From assembly GCA_946631345.1 (NCBI GenBank), contig CAMPAA010000026.1:1-20579 (forward strand): a stretch of 20,579 nt of DNA, written 5' to 3'. Numbering within the stretch: the stretch's first letter is position 1; each line of letters begins with the position of its first letter. Source of the DNA: an uncultured Verrucomicrobiota bacterium. Lineage in GTDB: Bacteria; Verrucomicrobiota; Kiritimatiellia; RFP12; UBA1067. This document shows positions 1 to 6,466 of the stretch, one piece after another. The notes under the pieces are model-generated. The model did no database searches, was not told where the DNA came from, and saw nothing but the letters and a program-made list of their open reading frames with translations. Position numbers and translations under genes: made by a program.

Positions 1-102
1 GCAAAACAATAGACTATAGAAATAGCGACAAATGGGGTTTATTCATTGGGAGGGCTGCGCGCCGTCGCGGCCGCAACTGCGAACAGCGCCAGAGAGAAAA
101 AC
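1..102. other. Left-edge intergenic sequence, no supported gene
   Basis: No convincing coding region is seen here. On the minus strand a short hydrophobic stretch (reading FSLALFAVAAATARSPPNE then stop, roughly positions 48-105) resembles a signal-peptide tail, but it has no start codon with a ribosome site and ends at once. It could be a decayed gene end or chance. The + strand holds only the upstream flank of the promoter for the first gene. Confidence 0.4.
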
Positions 103-120
103 TGTCAAAATACCTTGACA
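103..120. promoter_or_regulatory. Inverted repeat over the -35 box, candidate operator
   Basis: A perfect inverted repeat, TGTCAA (103-108), six bases, TTGACA (115-120), has its right arm identical to the -35 hexamer of the promoter for the three-module secreted protein. A dimeric regulator bound here would block RNA polymerase. The arms are short, and a consensus -35 box will sometimes meet its complement by chance, so operator function is inferred only from placement. Confidence 0.35.
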
Positions 121-144
121 AAAAAAAAACACTTATGATATATT
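115..144 (+). promoter_or_regulatory. Sigma70-type promoter for the three-module secreted protein
   Basis: A consensus -35 TTGACA (115-120) is followed after 18 bases by -10 TATATT (139-144). A TG at 136-137 makes it an extended -10. The spacer starts with a run of A. Transcription would begin near 151, giving a leader of about 28 bases that contains the ribosome site AGGGGGA (164-170) eight bases before the ATG at 179. Confidence 0.75.
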
Positions 145-178
145 GTGGGCGATTTCTTTTTTCAGGGGGAACTGTATC

Positions 179-3100
179 ATGGACAAGAAGGTGTTTTCGT
201 TTGTCGCCGCACTTTCTGCGGCAGTTGCCGCCGTGGCCGATAGCGGCGCCGTTGTGTACCGCAACGACTTCACAACGCGCACGTCGCAGGAGCCGATACC
301 GGCGCTTGGCGTTTGGCATGAGGCTTCGCCGTACCGCACGACCACAGGCGGGATATGCGTGCGCCCGACGACCGACACGGGCGCCGCCACGTACGAGCAG
401 CTCGCAAACCGCGGCGCGTACTACTCCGACAACATCTATGCGAGCCGCCCTTCGATCGATGGGTGGGTCATGCCGTTCTTCAACTACGACGAAGCATATA
501 CGCTGTTTGATGATGTATATACAAAAGCGAGTCAGCTGGACGACAACAAGAAAACGAAAATTACAACGGGTGGCGCGTTCAAGCTCACGGCAGGTTTGCT
601 GATGGATGGCGACAATCCGTGCTTCTCATGGCTGTTCGGAGGCACTACGCGGCGTGCGGGCGTTGTGATCAATTCCCTGCACAACGAGTTCACCAACGGG
701 CAGCTGCGGGTACAGGTGGATATGCGCGCGCCGGAGAGCTGGGCGGGCGGATACGCCTACGTGCGCGTGTTCCCCGTATTTGACAAGTACATGGACATCC
801 TCGCCTGGAACGGCAGCTGGTGCGACAGGGACAAGGCTCAGCTCGCCAATGCATCCATCACGAATTCGCCGGTCACGCCCGGCAAGTTCGGCATACGCAG
901 CACCGCCGGCATTATTGCGAACGAGGAAAACCGAACGCGCTCCTATCCGCAGTACTACGACAAGCGGAACCTCAACACCGGAACCACGCAGCTCGGAAAC
1001 AACTACGCCACGGAGTTCAACTATTGGCACCGTTTCGTGATCACCTACGATCTTGACACGGCGCACTTCGGCGGCGAAGTGTACAGGATCAAGAATGCCG
1101 TTGGGCACCCAACCTTCGAAACGGAACTGGTCTCGGCTAATCTTGTCGCCCGCAGTGACAACCCCAAACGCTTTACCAACGCCCTCTGGCAGAACTGCGA
1201 GACGAACGCCGCCGGCGAACTCACCATGCCGCTCGCCGACCTCTGGCGCGAGAAGGGCGGCATATCCGGCATAGGCATAGACGGGATAGGAAGCTTTCAA
1301 AATCTTGCCGGCTTCACGATCACGAACAAGGTGCTTGTGGACAACATCCGCATTTCGTGGAAAGACACTGGGGCGGAGTATTTCGAGGTATGCTACGAGA
1401 ACGACTTCTCTACGCGCCGCTACCGCACATTGAGTTCCCCGCGCCGTGCAACAACGGCATCCTACTCGCCAGCGACGGTTGTGACGAACGCGGCGACCAC
1501 GTGCGAATATCCGGTGGCGAAGGATCTCGAAAAGGAACGGCTGCTGCCGCCGTACCAGTCGCCGCAGGACCGGGTGCAGCCGACGGGATACGACGGCTGG
1601 CGAGTGCTGCCGTATGAAGACCTGAACGGATCGCCCGCCGGATGCCATCCCGGGGTTCTCGAATACGGCGGGAACGCCTACGACGAGGGCGGAACGGGCG
1701 GAGCGGTGCTGACATTCGGCAACCAGGGATCGTGGGGCCTGATGGGGCAGACGCTCGGAGCGTCGTACACCACCGGCAAGGTGCGTCTCGTCGCCGACGT
1801 GCGCCTGCCGCTCGGCGGGCTGAACACGTGGTACGCCAACACGCGCAGGGCGGCGATCGGCCTTGGCAGCTCGGCCCTGTACACGGCCGACCGCGACCAG
1901 CTTGCGGCCAACCTCGCGGCCGGCATAGGGTATCTGCGCACGGTGACGGCGGAGGGCGACGCGGCGGTCACCAACGACGTGCCGTACCGCCTGGGCGCGT
2001 CGGTCTCGGCGGAAAAGCCGGGCTTCGTGTTCGAGGACGATCCGGCGATACCGGCGAAAGCCACATGGTACCGCTATGACATCACCGCCGACCTCGGCAC
2101 GAAGACCTACGACGCGACGATCACGCCCATCGGCACGGCGAGCGTGAAACCGGACTTCGCCCTTACGAACGACGCCATCTATTCGGCAACCGCCGTTCCG
2201 TTCGCCGCCGGCGTTTCCGACATCGGTAGCTTCTATCTGCGGTATTACGGCTACGGCAACGCAAACGCGGCGAGCTACATCAACCGGCGGGTCTGCGTGG
2301 ACAACATCCTCGTCTACCATATAGAGCCGGCCGAGGGCGAAGAAGGTGAGGAGACCGCAAGGCTCGTGTACAGCAACACGTTCGACTCGCGCACCCGCAG
2401 CACAGGCGCGGACTATGCGCGCGCGGCAGGCTACATCGCGGACCAGTACGACCGCGACGATGGTCCGGACTGCTGGATCCGGCGGAACGTCACCGGCGCG
2501 GCCGGATACGACATGACGGCGACAGTGCGGGATGACGACGGCAACCAGTATCTCGCGTTCGGGCCGTCGGAGGCCGAAGGTGCGCGCATCCAGGTCTCCA
2601 ACACGTTCGGGCAGTACCTGAAGCGCGCGTTCAAGTTCAGCGTAGACGTGCGCCCGCCGGAAGCGTGGGGGCGGGACAACGGGTTCGTTCTGTTCGCCCT
2701 CGGCTCGTCGCACATGGAGCAGACGGAGATTGGCGTATCCGTGTTCGACACGGCGCGGCAGGCGGCGTTCGGCATCAGCAACACCGTGTCAACCGCATAC
2801 GGCTCATACTACAACCCGACCATGGCCGCGTTCGCGCTCGGCGGAGAGGGGGCGTCCCTCGTGGGGACGGCAGATCAGATAGACCCTTCCCACTGGTACC
2901 GCATGGTCGCAACGGTGCGCCCGGAACTCGGCACGTACACCTTGAAGGTGTTCGACATGGGCACCACGCATCCCGAATGCGACAGCGAGAGCGGCTCGTT
3001 AGTGGCGGAGCAGAAGGACGTCCCGTTCCTGAACGAGATGGGCGAGGAGGGCGTTGGCGCGTTCTACATACACTCCTATGGCGCGCGCGGAACGCCGGAC

Positions 3101-3184
3101 ATCACCGGAATGGATGCGGGGAACGTGCTGGTGGACAACATCGAGGTGCGGACGATACCCGGCTCGATCTTCAGCATCCGCTGA
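179..3184 (+). CDS. Secreted protein of three tandem LamG-like modules, function unknown
   Basis: This 1001-residue protein has a signal peptide (MDKK, a hydrophobic run, then AVA cleavage after residue 20), so it is exported. I chose ATG 179 over an in-frame ATG at 143 because it has a good ribosome site (AGGGGGA, 164-170) and puts the signal peptide at the N-terminus. Three diverged modules cover about residues 25-394, 404-714 and 730-992. Each opens with (V)xYxNxF(D/S/T)xR, contains V-D-x-R-x-P, then W(H/Y)R at the start of a strand-rich part, then G(I/V)G(S/A)F, and closes with V(L/C)VDNI at 385-390, 705-710 and 983-988. The pattern suggests concanavalin/LamG-like beta sandwiches, possibly carbohydrate-binding, but I do not recognise a named family and see no catalytic motif. 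No C-terminal anchor is visible. It seems to be a single-gene transcript with its own promoter. Function is unknown. Confidence 0.9.
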   Translation: MDKKVFSFVAALSAAVAAVADSGAVVYRNDFTTRTSQEPIPALGVWHEASPYRTTTGGICVRPTTDTGAATYEQLANRGAYYSDNIYASRPSIDGWVMPFFNYDEAYTLFDDVYTKASQLDDNKKTKITTGGAFKLTAGLLMDGDNPCFSWLFGGTTRRAGVVINSLHNEFTNGQLRVQVDMRAPESWAGGYAYVRVFPVFDKYMDILAWNGSWCDRDKAQLANASITNSPVTPGKFGIRSTAGIIANEENRTRSYPQYYDKRNLNTGTTQLGNNYATEFNYWHRFVITYDLDTAHFGGEVYRIKNAVGHPTFETELVSANLVARSDNPKRFTNALWQNCETNAAGELTMPLADLWREKGGISGIGIDGIGSFQNLAGFTITNKVLVDNIRISWKDTGAEYFEVCYENDFSTRRYRTLSSPRRATTASYSPATVVTNAATTCEYPVAKDLEKERLLPPYQSPQDRVQPTGYDGWRVLPYEDLNGSPAGCHPGVLEYGGNAYDEGGTGGAVLTFGNQGSWGLMGQTLGASYTTGKVRLVADVRLPLGGLNTWYANTRRAAIGLGSSALYTADRDQLAANLAAGIGYLRTVTAEGDAAVTNDVPYRLGASVSAEKPGFVFEDDPAIPAKATWYRYDITADLGTKTYDATITPIGTASVKPDFALTNDAIYSATAVPFAAGVSDIGSFYLRYYGYGNANAASYINRRVCVDNILVYHIEPAEGEEGEETARLVYSNTFDSRTRSTGADYARAAGYIADQYDRDDGPDCWIRRNVTGAAGYDMTATVRDDDGNQYLAFGPSEAEGARIQVSNTFGQYLKRAFKFSVDVRPPEAWGRDNGFVLFALGSSHMEQTEIGVSVFDTARQAAFGISNTVSTAYGSYYNPTMAAFALGGEGASLVGTADQIDPSHWYRMVATVRPELGTYTLKVFDMGTTHPECDSESGSLVAEQKDVPFLNEMGEEGVGAFYIHSYGARGTPDITGMDAGNVLVDNIEVRTIPGSIFSIR

Positions 3185-3185
3185 G

Positions 3186-3199
3186 GGGCGGGTGCGCCC
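3186..3199 (+). terminator. Short GC hairpin just after the stop codon, weak terminator candidate
   Basis: GGGCG (3186-3190), a four-base GGTG loop and CGCCC (3195-3199) form a perfect five-pair GC stem directly after the TGA of the first gene. No U-tract follows, so it is not a canonical intrinsic terminator. It might stabilise the 3' end or assist factor-dependent termination. Confidence 0.25.
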
Positions 3200-3273
3200 A
3201 TGCCGCGCCGCCGATGAAGCTCCGCCGCCGCTTTCGTGTGCCAAGGCAGTGTGGCCCCGTCTCTTCCAAAATG

Positions 3274-3282
3274 TGATACAAT
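3274..3282 (+). promoter_or_regulatory. Extended -10 element before the ATPase-like remnant
   Basis: TG (3274-3275) plus TACAAT (3277-3282) makes an extended -10. No recognisable -35 hexamer lies 16-18 bases upstream. The ATG at 3290 lies only seven bases beyond the hexamer, about where transcription would begin, so a transcript from here would be leaderless or nearly so. It could also serve the FAD oxidoreductase and hisD downstream, since no better promoter is seen between 3290 and 3539. Confidence 0.5.
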
Positions 3283-3289
3283 ACGCGGC

Positions 3290-3526
3290 ATGAGAGGGAA
3301 GAGGAGGGATCTACAGATACCGTACGGCGTTTCGGATTTCAGGCGAATCCGAAACGAGGGGTACTACTATGTGGACAAGACGCAGTACCTTGCGCAGATG
3401 GAGCGCTACGCGAAGGATCGGAAGGTGCCGTCCTTGGCGAAGGGGACTACCCTGCACCTGATACTTGTGCAGTATCGCGGGCCCAAGATGGCCAATTGCG
3501 AACTTGTTGGCGAAATGCGGTTTTAA
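3290..3526 (+). pseudogene. Remnant of AAA-ATPase-like / PD-(D/E)XK family protein, ATPase core missing
   Basis: The 78-codon ORF begins with residues IPYGVSDFRRIRNEGYYYVDKT, the characteristic opening of the AAA-ATPase-like family (PF09820, usually fused to the DUF1703 nuclease domain PF08011), whose members are normally about 500 residues. The next expected element, RPRRFGKS with the Walker A lysine, is absent. From about residue 40 the sequence is unlike the family's N-terminal domain. The last 30 residues (HLILVQYRG...CELVGE) resemble my recollection of C-terminal tails of some members, which would make this an in-frame internal deletion; that part is uncertain. The stop TAA (3524-3526) overlaps the ribosome site of the next gene. 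Without Walker A or nuclease residues it cannot have the parental activity. The alternative is a real small protein derived from the family. Confidence 0.6.
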
Positions 3527-3531
3527 AGGAG
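3525..3531 (+). promoter_or_regulatory. Ribosome binding site of the FAD oxidoreductase, overlapping the upstream stop
   Basis: AAAGGAG (3525-3531) sits seven bases before ATG 3539 and decides that start. It overlaps the TAA of the remnant ORF, so ribosomes finishing the remnant would end on this site. That arrangement permits coupling between the two reading frames. Confidence 0.75.
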
Positions 3532-3538
3532 ACTTTCG

Positions 3539-4981
3539 ATGCAGATAAGCAAAAGGGATTTCCTCAAGAGGCTTGGGCTCGGCGGCGCAGGGCTTCTCGG
3601 CGGCGCGGCGCTTGCGGACGAGTACGTCGCCTCGAAGAACCGTCTGCCGCCCGGCTCCGTGGGCGATCCGGACAATGTGTGGTTCGGCAAGAACATCTTC
3701 CCTCTCGGGCATACGATAGAGGACGTGCCGAGCTGCGTTCTTAAAGACGGCAAGATACTCCAGCCGGCGCGCGAAATCCCGCTCTTCCACGAGACCGACG
3801 TGGTGGTGGTGGGCGGCGGCCCCGCCGGCTTCGCAGCCGCCGTCGCAGCTGCGCGCAACGGCGCGAAGGTCGCGCTCGTGGAGCGCTACGGCTCGCTGGG
3901 TGGCCTCTTTACGAACGGAATGGTGCTCATCATGCTCTGCACGTCGGTGAAGGAGGATGGCAGGTACCGTCTCGTGACGGACGGCCTCACGCGCGAGTTC
4001 GCGGAGAGGGCGAAGGCGCTCGGCCCGTACGCTTACCTCGAGTCGCGCCGCGGCTCCGCCGACCGCGCGTCGTTCCACTGGCAGCCCACCGTTGATCCCG
4101 AGGCCGCCAAGTACCTGATGGACCGCATGGTGGAGGAGGCCAAGATCGACATGTTCTTCCACTGCTGGGGCGTGGATACCGTGCAGGACGGCGGCAAGGT
4201 GCTGGGGGTGGTGTTCGAGTCGAAGCAGGGAAGGCAGGCGATCCTCGCGAAGCAGGTGGTGGATGCGACCGGCGACGGCGACGTGCTCTTCGCCGCCGGC
4301 GGTGACTACCGGCAGATCACCCACGGCATCGGCCACGTGGTGCGCCTCGGCAACATGGACCGCATAACCGCCAAGCATCCGCCGAAAGGACCGGACGGCA
4401 AAGCCAAGCCGGGACGCTGGCCGATGCGGTCGAACGAGGGGAACCCGTCCACATGGTGGGGCAACACCGGCACGGGGCCGAAGGGCAACGGACTGGACGT
4501 GCGCGACCTCACGGCGGCCGAGATAGGCTTCCGCAAGGAATGGTGGGAGCATGTGGCGGCGATGCGCCAGGAGCCGGGCTGGGAACAGGTGTTCATAGCG
4601 AACACATGCTCGCAGATCGGCCCGCGCGTCACGCGCCTCGTCGCTGCGGAGGCGGTGGTGGACAGGGCCGAATACAGGAAGGGCGCGCGCCCTGCGGACA
4701 CTGTGGGCGTGTTCGGCGAGGACGGGCGGCACAAGGCTCCGCTCTACGTGCCGTACCGCCAGCTTCTCCCGAAGGGTGTGGATAATCTGCTGTGCGCCGG
4801 GCGCATGCTCGGTGCGCCGGATACGTGCGACACGTTCCGGCTCATATGCCCGTGCTTCGTGACAGGCGAGGCGGCCGGCACGGCGGCGGCGCTCTGCGCG
4901 AAAAGGGGCGTTGCGCCGAGGAACCTCCCTTACGCGGAGCTTCGCGCCGCCCTCGAAAGAGCGAAGGTGTGTCTTGGATAG
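3539..4981 (+). CDS. Tat-type FAD-dependent oxidoreductase (FAD_oxidored family)
   Basis: This 480-residue flavoprotein probably works outside the cytoplasm. The N-terminus SKRDFLKRLGLGGAGLLGG is a twin-arginine-like signal with KR in place of RR, then a hydrophobic run ending near ALA (about residue 26). The FAD-binding Rossmann fold is clear: DVVVVGGGPAG at 87-97, with the ribose-binding acid E115 at the end of the second strand. DATGDGD (242-248) is the second dinucleotide motif. The C-terminal part has LLCAGRMLG (417-425) and GEAAGTAAAL (443-452), the closing motif of the FAD_oxidored family (PF12831). Length is normal for the family. The substrate cannot be told from sequence; members oxidise varied small molecules. 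hisD follows 32 bases after the stop, so the two are probably co-transcribed. Fold assignment is strong; Tat export is likely but rests on a KR variant. Confidence 0.9.
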   Translation: MQISKRDFLKRLGLGGAGLLGGAALADEYVASKNRLPPGSVGDPDNVWFGKNIFPLGHTIEDVPSCVLKDGKILQPAREIPLFHETDVVVVGGGPAGFAAAVAAARNGAKVALVERYGSLGGLFTNGMVLIMLCTSVKEDGRYRLVTDGLTREFAERAKALGPYAYLESRRGSADRASFHWQPTVDPEAAKYLMDRMVEEAKIDMFFHCWGVDTVQDGGKVLGVVFESKQGRQAILAKQVVDATGDGDVLFAAGGDYRQITHGIGHVVRLGNMDRITAKHPPKGPDGKAKPGRWPMRSNEGNPSTWWGNTGTGPKGNGLDVRDLTAAEIGFRKEWWEHVAAMRQEPGWEQVFIANTCSQIGPRVTRLVAAEAVVDRAEYRKGARPADTVGVFGEDGRHKAPLYVPYRQLLPKGVDNLLCAGRMLGAPDTCDTFRLICPCFVTGEAAGTAAALCAKRGVAPRNLPYAELRAALERAKVCLG

Positions 4982-5013
4982 TTTCATGGTTTCAACGAGG
5001 TAAGAACATAGAT

Positions 5014-6315
5014 ATGCTGAGAATAGTTGACTGGTCGGTAAAGGGACGGCGGAACCGCGCCGTCACCGCGTTCCTTTCGCGGAGCGCGTTTCCGGACGAG
5101 GCTGAGAAGGCGGCTGCAGAGGTGCTGGCCGACATCCGCGCGCGCGGGGACGCGGCTGTGGCGGCGGCCGTGGCGAAGTTCGAGGGCGCGAAGCTCGCGC
5201 CGCGCGCGTTCCGCGTGTCGGCCGCCGACATGAAGAAGGCCGATGCCGAGGTGCCGGCCGCGCTCAAGCGCGCGGTGAAGGATGCTCATGCGCGCGTGAT
5301 GCGCTTTTCGAAGGCGTCGCTGCGAGCTCCGTGGACGATCAAGACGCCTCGCGGCGGATGCGAAGGCGAGTTCTATTCGCCGATGGATCGCGTGGGCGTG
5401 TACGTGCCGGGCGGCACCGCGCCGCTCGCCTCGACATCGATACACACCGTCACGCTCGCGAAGGCGGCGGGCGTGAAGGAGATTGTCGCCTGCACGCCTG
5501 CCGGGAAGGTCGGCACGGTGAACCCGGTGCTCCTGTACGCGCTCAAGCTCGCCGGAGCGACAGAGGTGTACCGCGTGGGCGGCATACAGGCGATCGGCAT
5601 GATGGCCTTCGGCACGAAGATGTGCCGTAAGGTCCAGAAGATCGTGGGGCCGGGCAACGCATACGTGACGGCGGCGAAGCGCCAGGTTTACGGCTACGTG
5701 GGCATAGACCAGGTGGCGGGGCCGAGCGAGATCGCCGTGCTTGCGGACGGCACCGTGAGCGCGAAGTGGGTGGCGGCGGACCTCCTCTCGCAGGCGGAGC
5801 ACGGAAGCGGATGGGAGAAGTCCCTGCTCGTCACGCAGTCGCGCAGCTTCGCGGAGGAGGTGAAGAGCGAACTTCTTGCGCAGCAGTCATCGCTTTCGCG
5901 TCAGGCTCTCGTGCAGCGGGTGATCGACCGAGACGGAATCCTCTTCGCGGTCACGCCGAACCTCGCCGAGGGGCTGGAGCTCGTGAACCGCTTCGCGCCG
6001 GAGCACTTCGAGATCATGTGCCGCGACGCGCTGAAGCTGATGAAGGGCGTGCGCGCGGCGGGTGCGGTGTTCGCGGGCGCGTGGACGCCGGAATCCGCAG
6101 GCGACTTTGTCGCGGGGCCGTCGCACGTGCTGCCCACGGGCGGCGCGGCGAACATGTTCAACGGCCTCACGCCGGACGACTTCCGCCGCCGCCACAGCTT
6201 CGTGGCGTTCTCGCGCGCAGACCTCGCGGAGACGCGTGGTGCGATCGAGGCGTTCGCCGCCGTGGAGGGTCTCGATGCGCACGGCCGCGCGGCGTCCGTC
6301 CGTTTTGAGAAGTGA
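5014..6315 (+). CDS. hisD: Histidinol dehydrogenase
   Basis: This 433-residue protein matches histidinol dehydrogenase (EC 1.1.1.23), the zinc enzyme that oxidises L-histidinol to L-histidine with two NAD+ in the last steps of histidine synthesis. Length is typical. The expected residues are all present, compared with the E. coli enzyme: zinc ligands Q260 and H263 in SQAEH, D364 in GDFVAGPSH, and H423 in LDAHGRAASVRF; the catalytic pair E330-H331 in APEHFEIM; and H371 in SHVLPTGG. GGIQAIG, VGPGNAYV and VAGPSEIAVLAD are further family signatures. ATG 5014 is the only usable start, since upstream in-frame sequence runs into the oxidoreductase gene. GAGG at 4997-5000 is a rather distant ribosome site (13 bases). 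No other his gene is in the window, so this copy is an orphan or the his genes are scattered. A histidinol-dehydrogenase-like role on another amino alcohol is possible but not indicated by the residues. Confidence 0.95.
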   Translation: MLRIVDWSVKGRRNRAVTAFLSRSAFPDEAEKAAAEVLADIRARGDAAVAAAVAKFEGAKLAPRAFRVSAADMKKADAEVPAALKRAVKDAHARVMRFSKASLRAPWTIKTPRGGCEGEFYSPMDRVGVYVPGGTAPLASTSIHTVTLAKAAGVKEIVACTPAGKVGTVNPVLLYALKLAGATEVYRVGGIQAIGMMAFGTKMCRKVQKIVGPGNAYVTAAKRQVYGYVGIDQVAGPSEIAVLADGTVSAKWVAADLLSQAEHGSGWEKSLLVTQSRSFAEEVKSELLAQQSSLSRQALVQRVIDRDGILFAVTPNLAEGLELVNRFAPEHFEIMCRDALKLMKGVRAAGAVFAGAWTPESAGDFVAGPSHVLPTGGAANMFNGLTPDDFRRRHSFVAFSRADLAETRGAIEAFAAVEGLDAHGRAASVRFEK

Positions 6316-6466
6316 CGTTTCGCCGACTGCGCTTCGCCTGTCACAATGGATGTCGCGACGGGAGGAAAAATACTCCATAAATTTCCCTTGCTTTCGGGTG
6401 TGGGTAGTGGTAAACTACGGGGTGTTCTTTTAAGGGGGAGTGCGCCCTCGAAAGGTAAATAACGAA
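6316..6466 (+). other. Intergenic region with the promoter of the peptidase operon
   Basis: This gap of 151 bases separates hisD from the peptidase gene and carries the promoter described separately. GTGAC at 6312-6316 and GTCAC at 6340-6344 could pair, but the loop is 23 bases and no U-tract follows, so I see no convincing terminator for hisD. Confidence 0.5.
6388..6416 (+). promoter_or_regulatory. Promoter of the peptidase-lipoprotein-giant protein operon
   Basis: A -35 element TTGCTT (6388-6393) and a -10 TAAACT (6411-6416) are separated by 17 bases, with TG at 6408-6409 giving an extended -10. The hexamers match consensus at three and four positions. The stretch GTGGTAAACTACGGGG (6407-6422) agrees at 12 of 16 positions with GTGATACAATACGCGG (3273-3288) before the ATPase remnant. 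Predicted start is near 6423, leaving a leader of about 44 bases. Confidence 0.55.

Noticed and set aside
48..105. Short minus-strand hydrophobic reading frame at the left edge
   Set aside because: It resembles a signal peptide but has no start codon with a ribosome site and stops after about 20 residues.
626..2713. A 695-codon open frame on the minus strand opposite the three-module protein
   Set aside because: Its translation is rich in Arg, Val and His with no domain pattern, and it mirrors a clear + strand gene. High GC codon use on the + strand removes stops from the antisense frame.
3311..4987. A 558-codon minus-strand open frame opposite the FAD oxidoreductase
   Set aside because: The + strand has unmistakable FAD motifs in this interval; the antisense product is Arg/His/Ala-rich and has no ribosome site or recognisable motif.
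4792..5013. An upstream extension of the hisD frame by 74 codons
   Set aside because: It lies mostly inside the oxidoreductase gene in another frame and has no family similarity; HisD proteins begin at about the ATG at 5014.
6312..6344. Possible terminator hairpin after hisD (GTGAC...GTCAC)
   Set aside because: The stem has only five pairs around a 23-base loop and there is no U-tract.
6440..6466. GTG 6440 as the start of the peptidase gene
   Set aside because: The purine-rich stretch directly abuts the GTG with no spacing, and starting there would bury the signal peptide behind nine charged residues.
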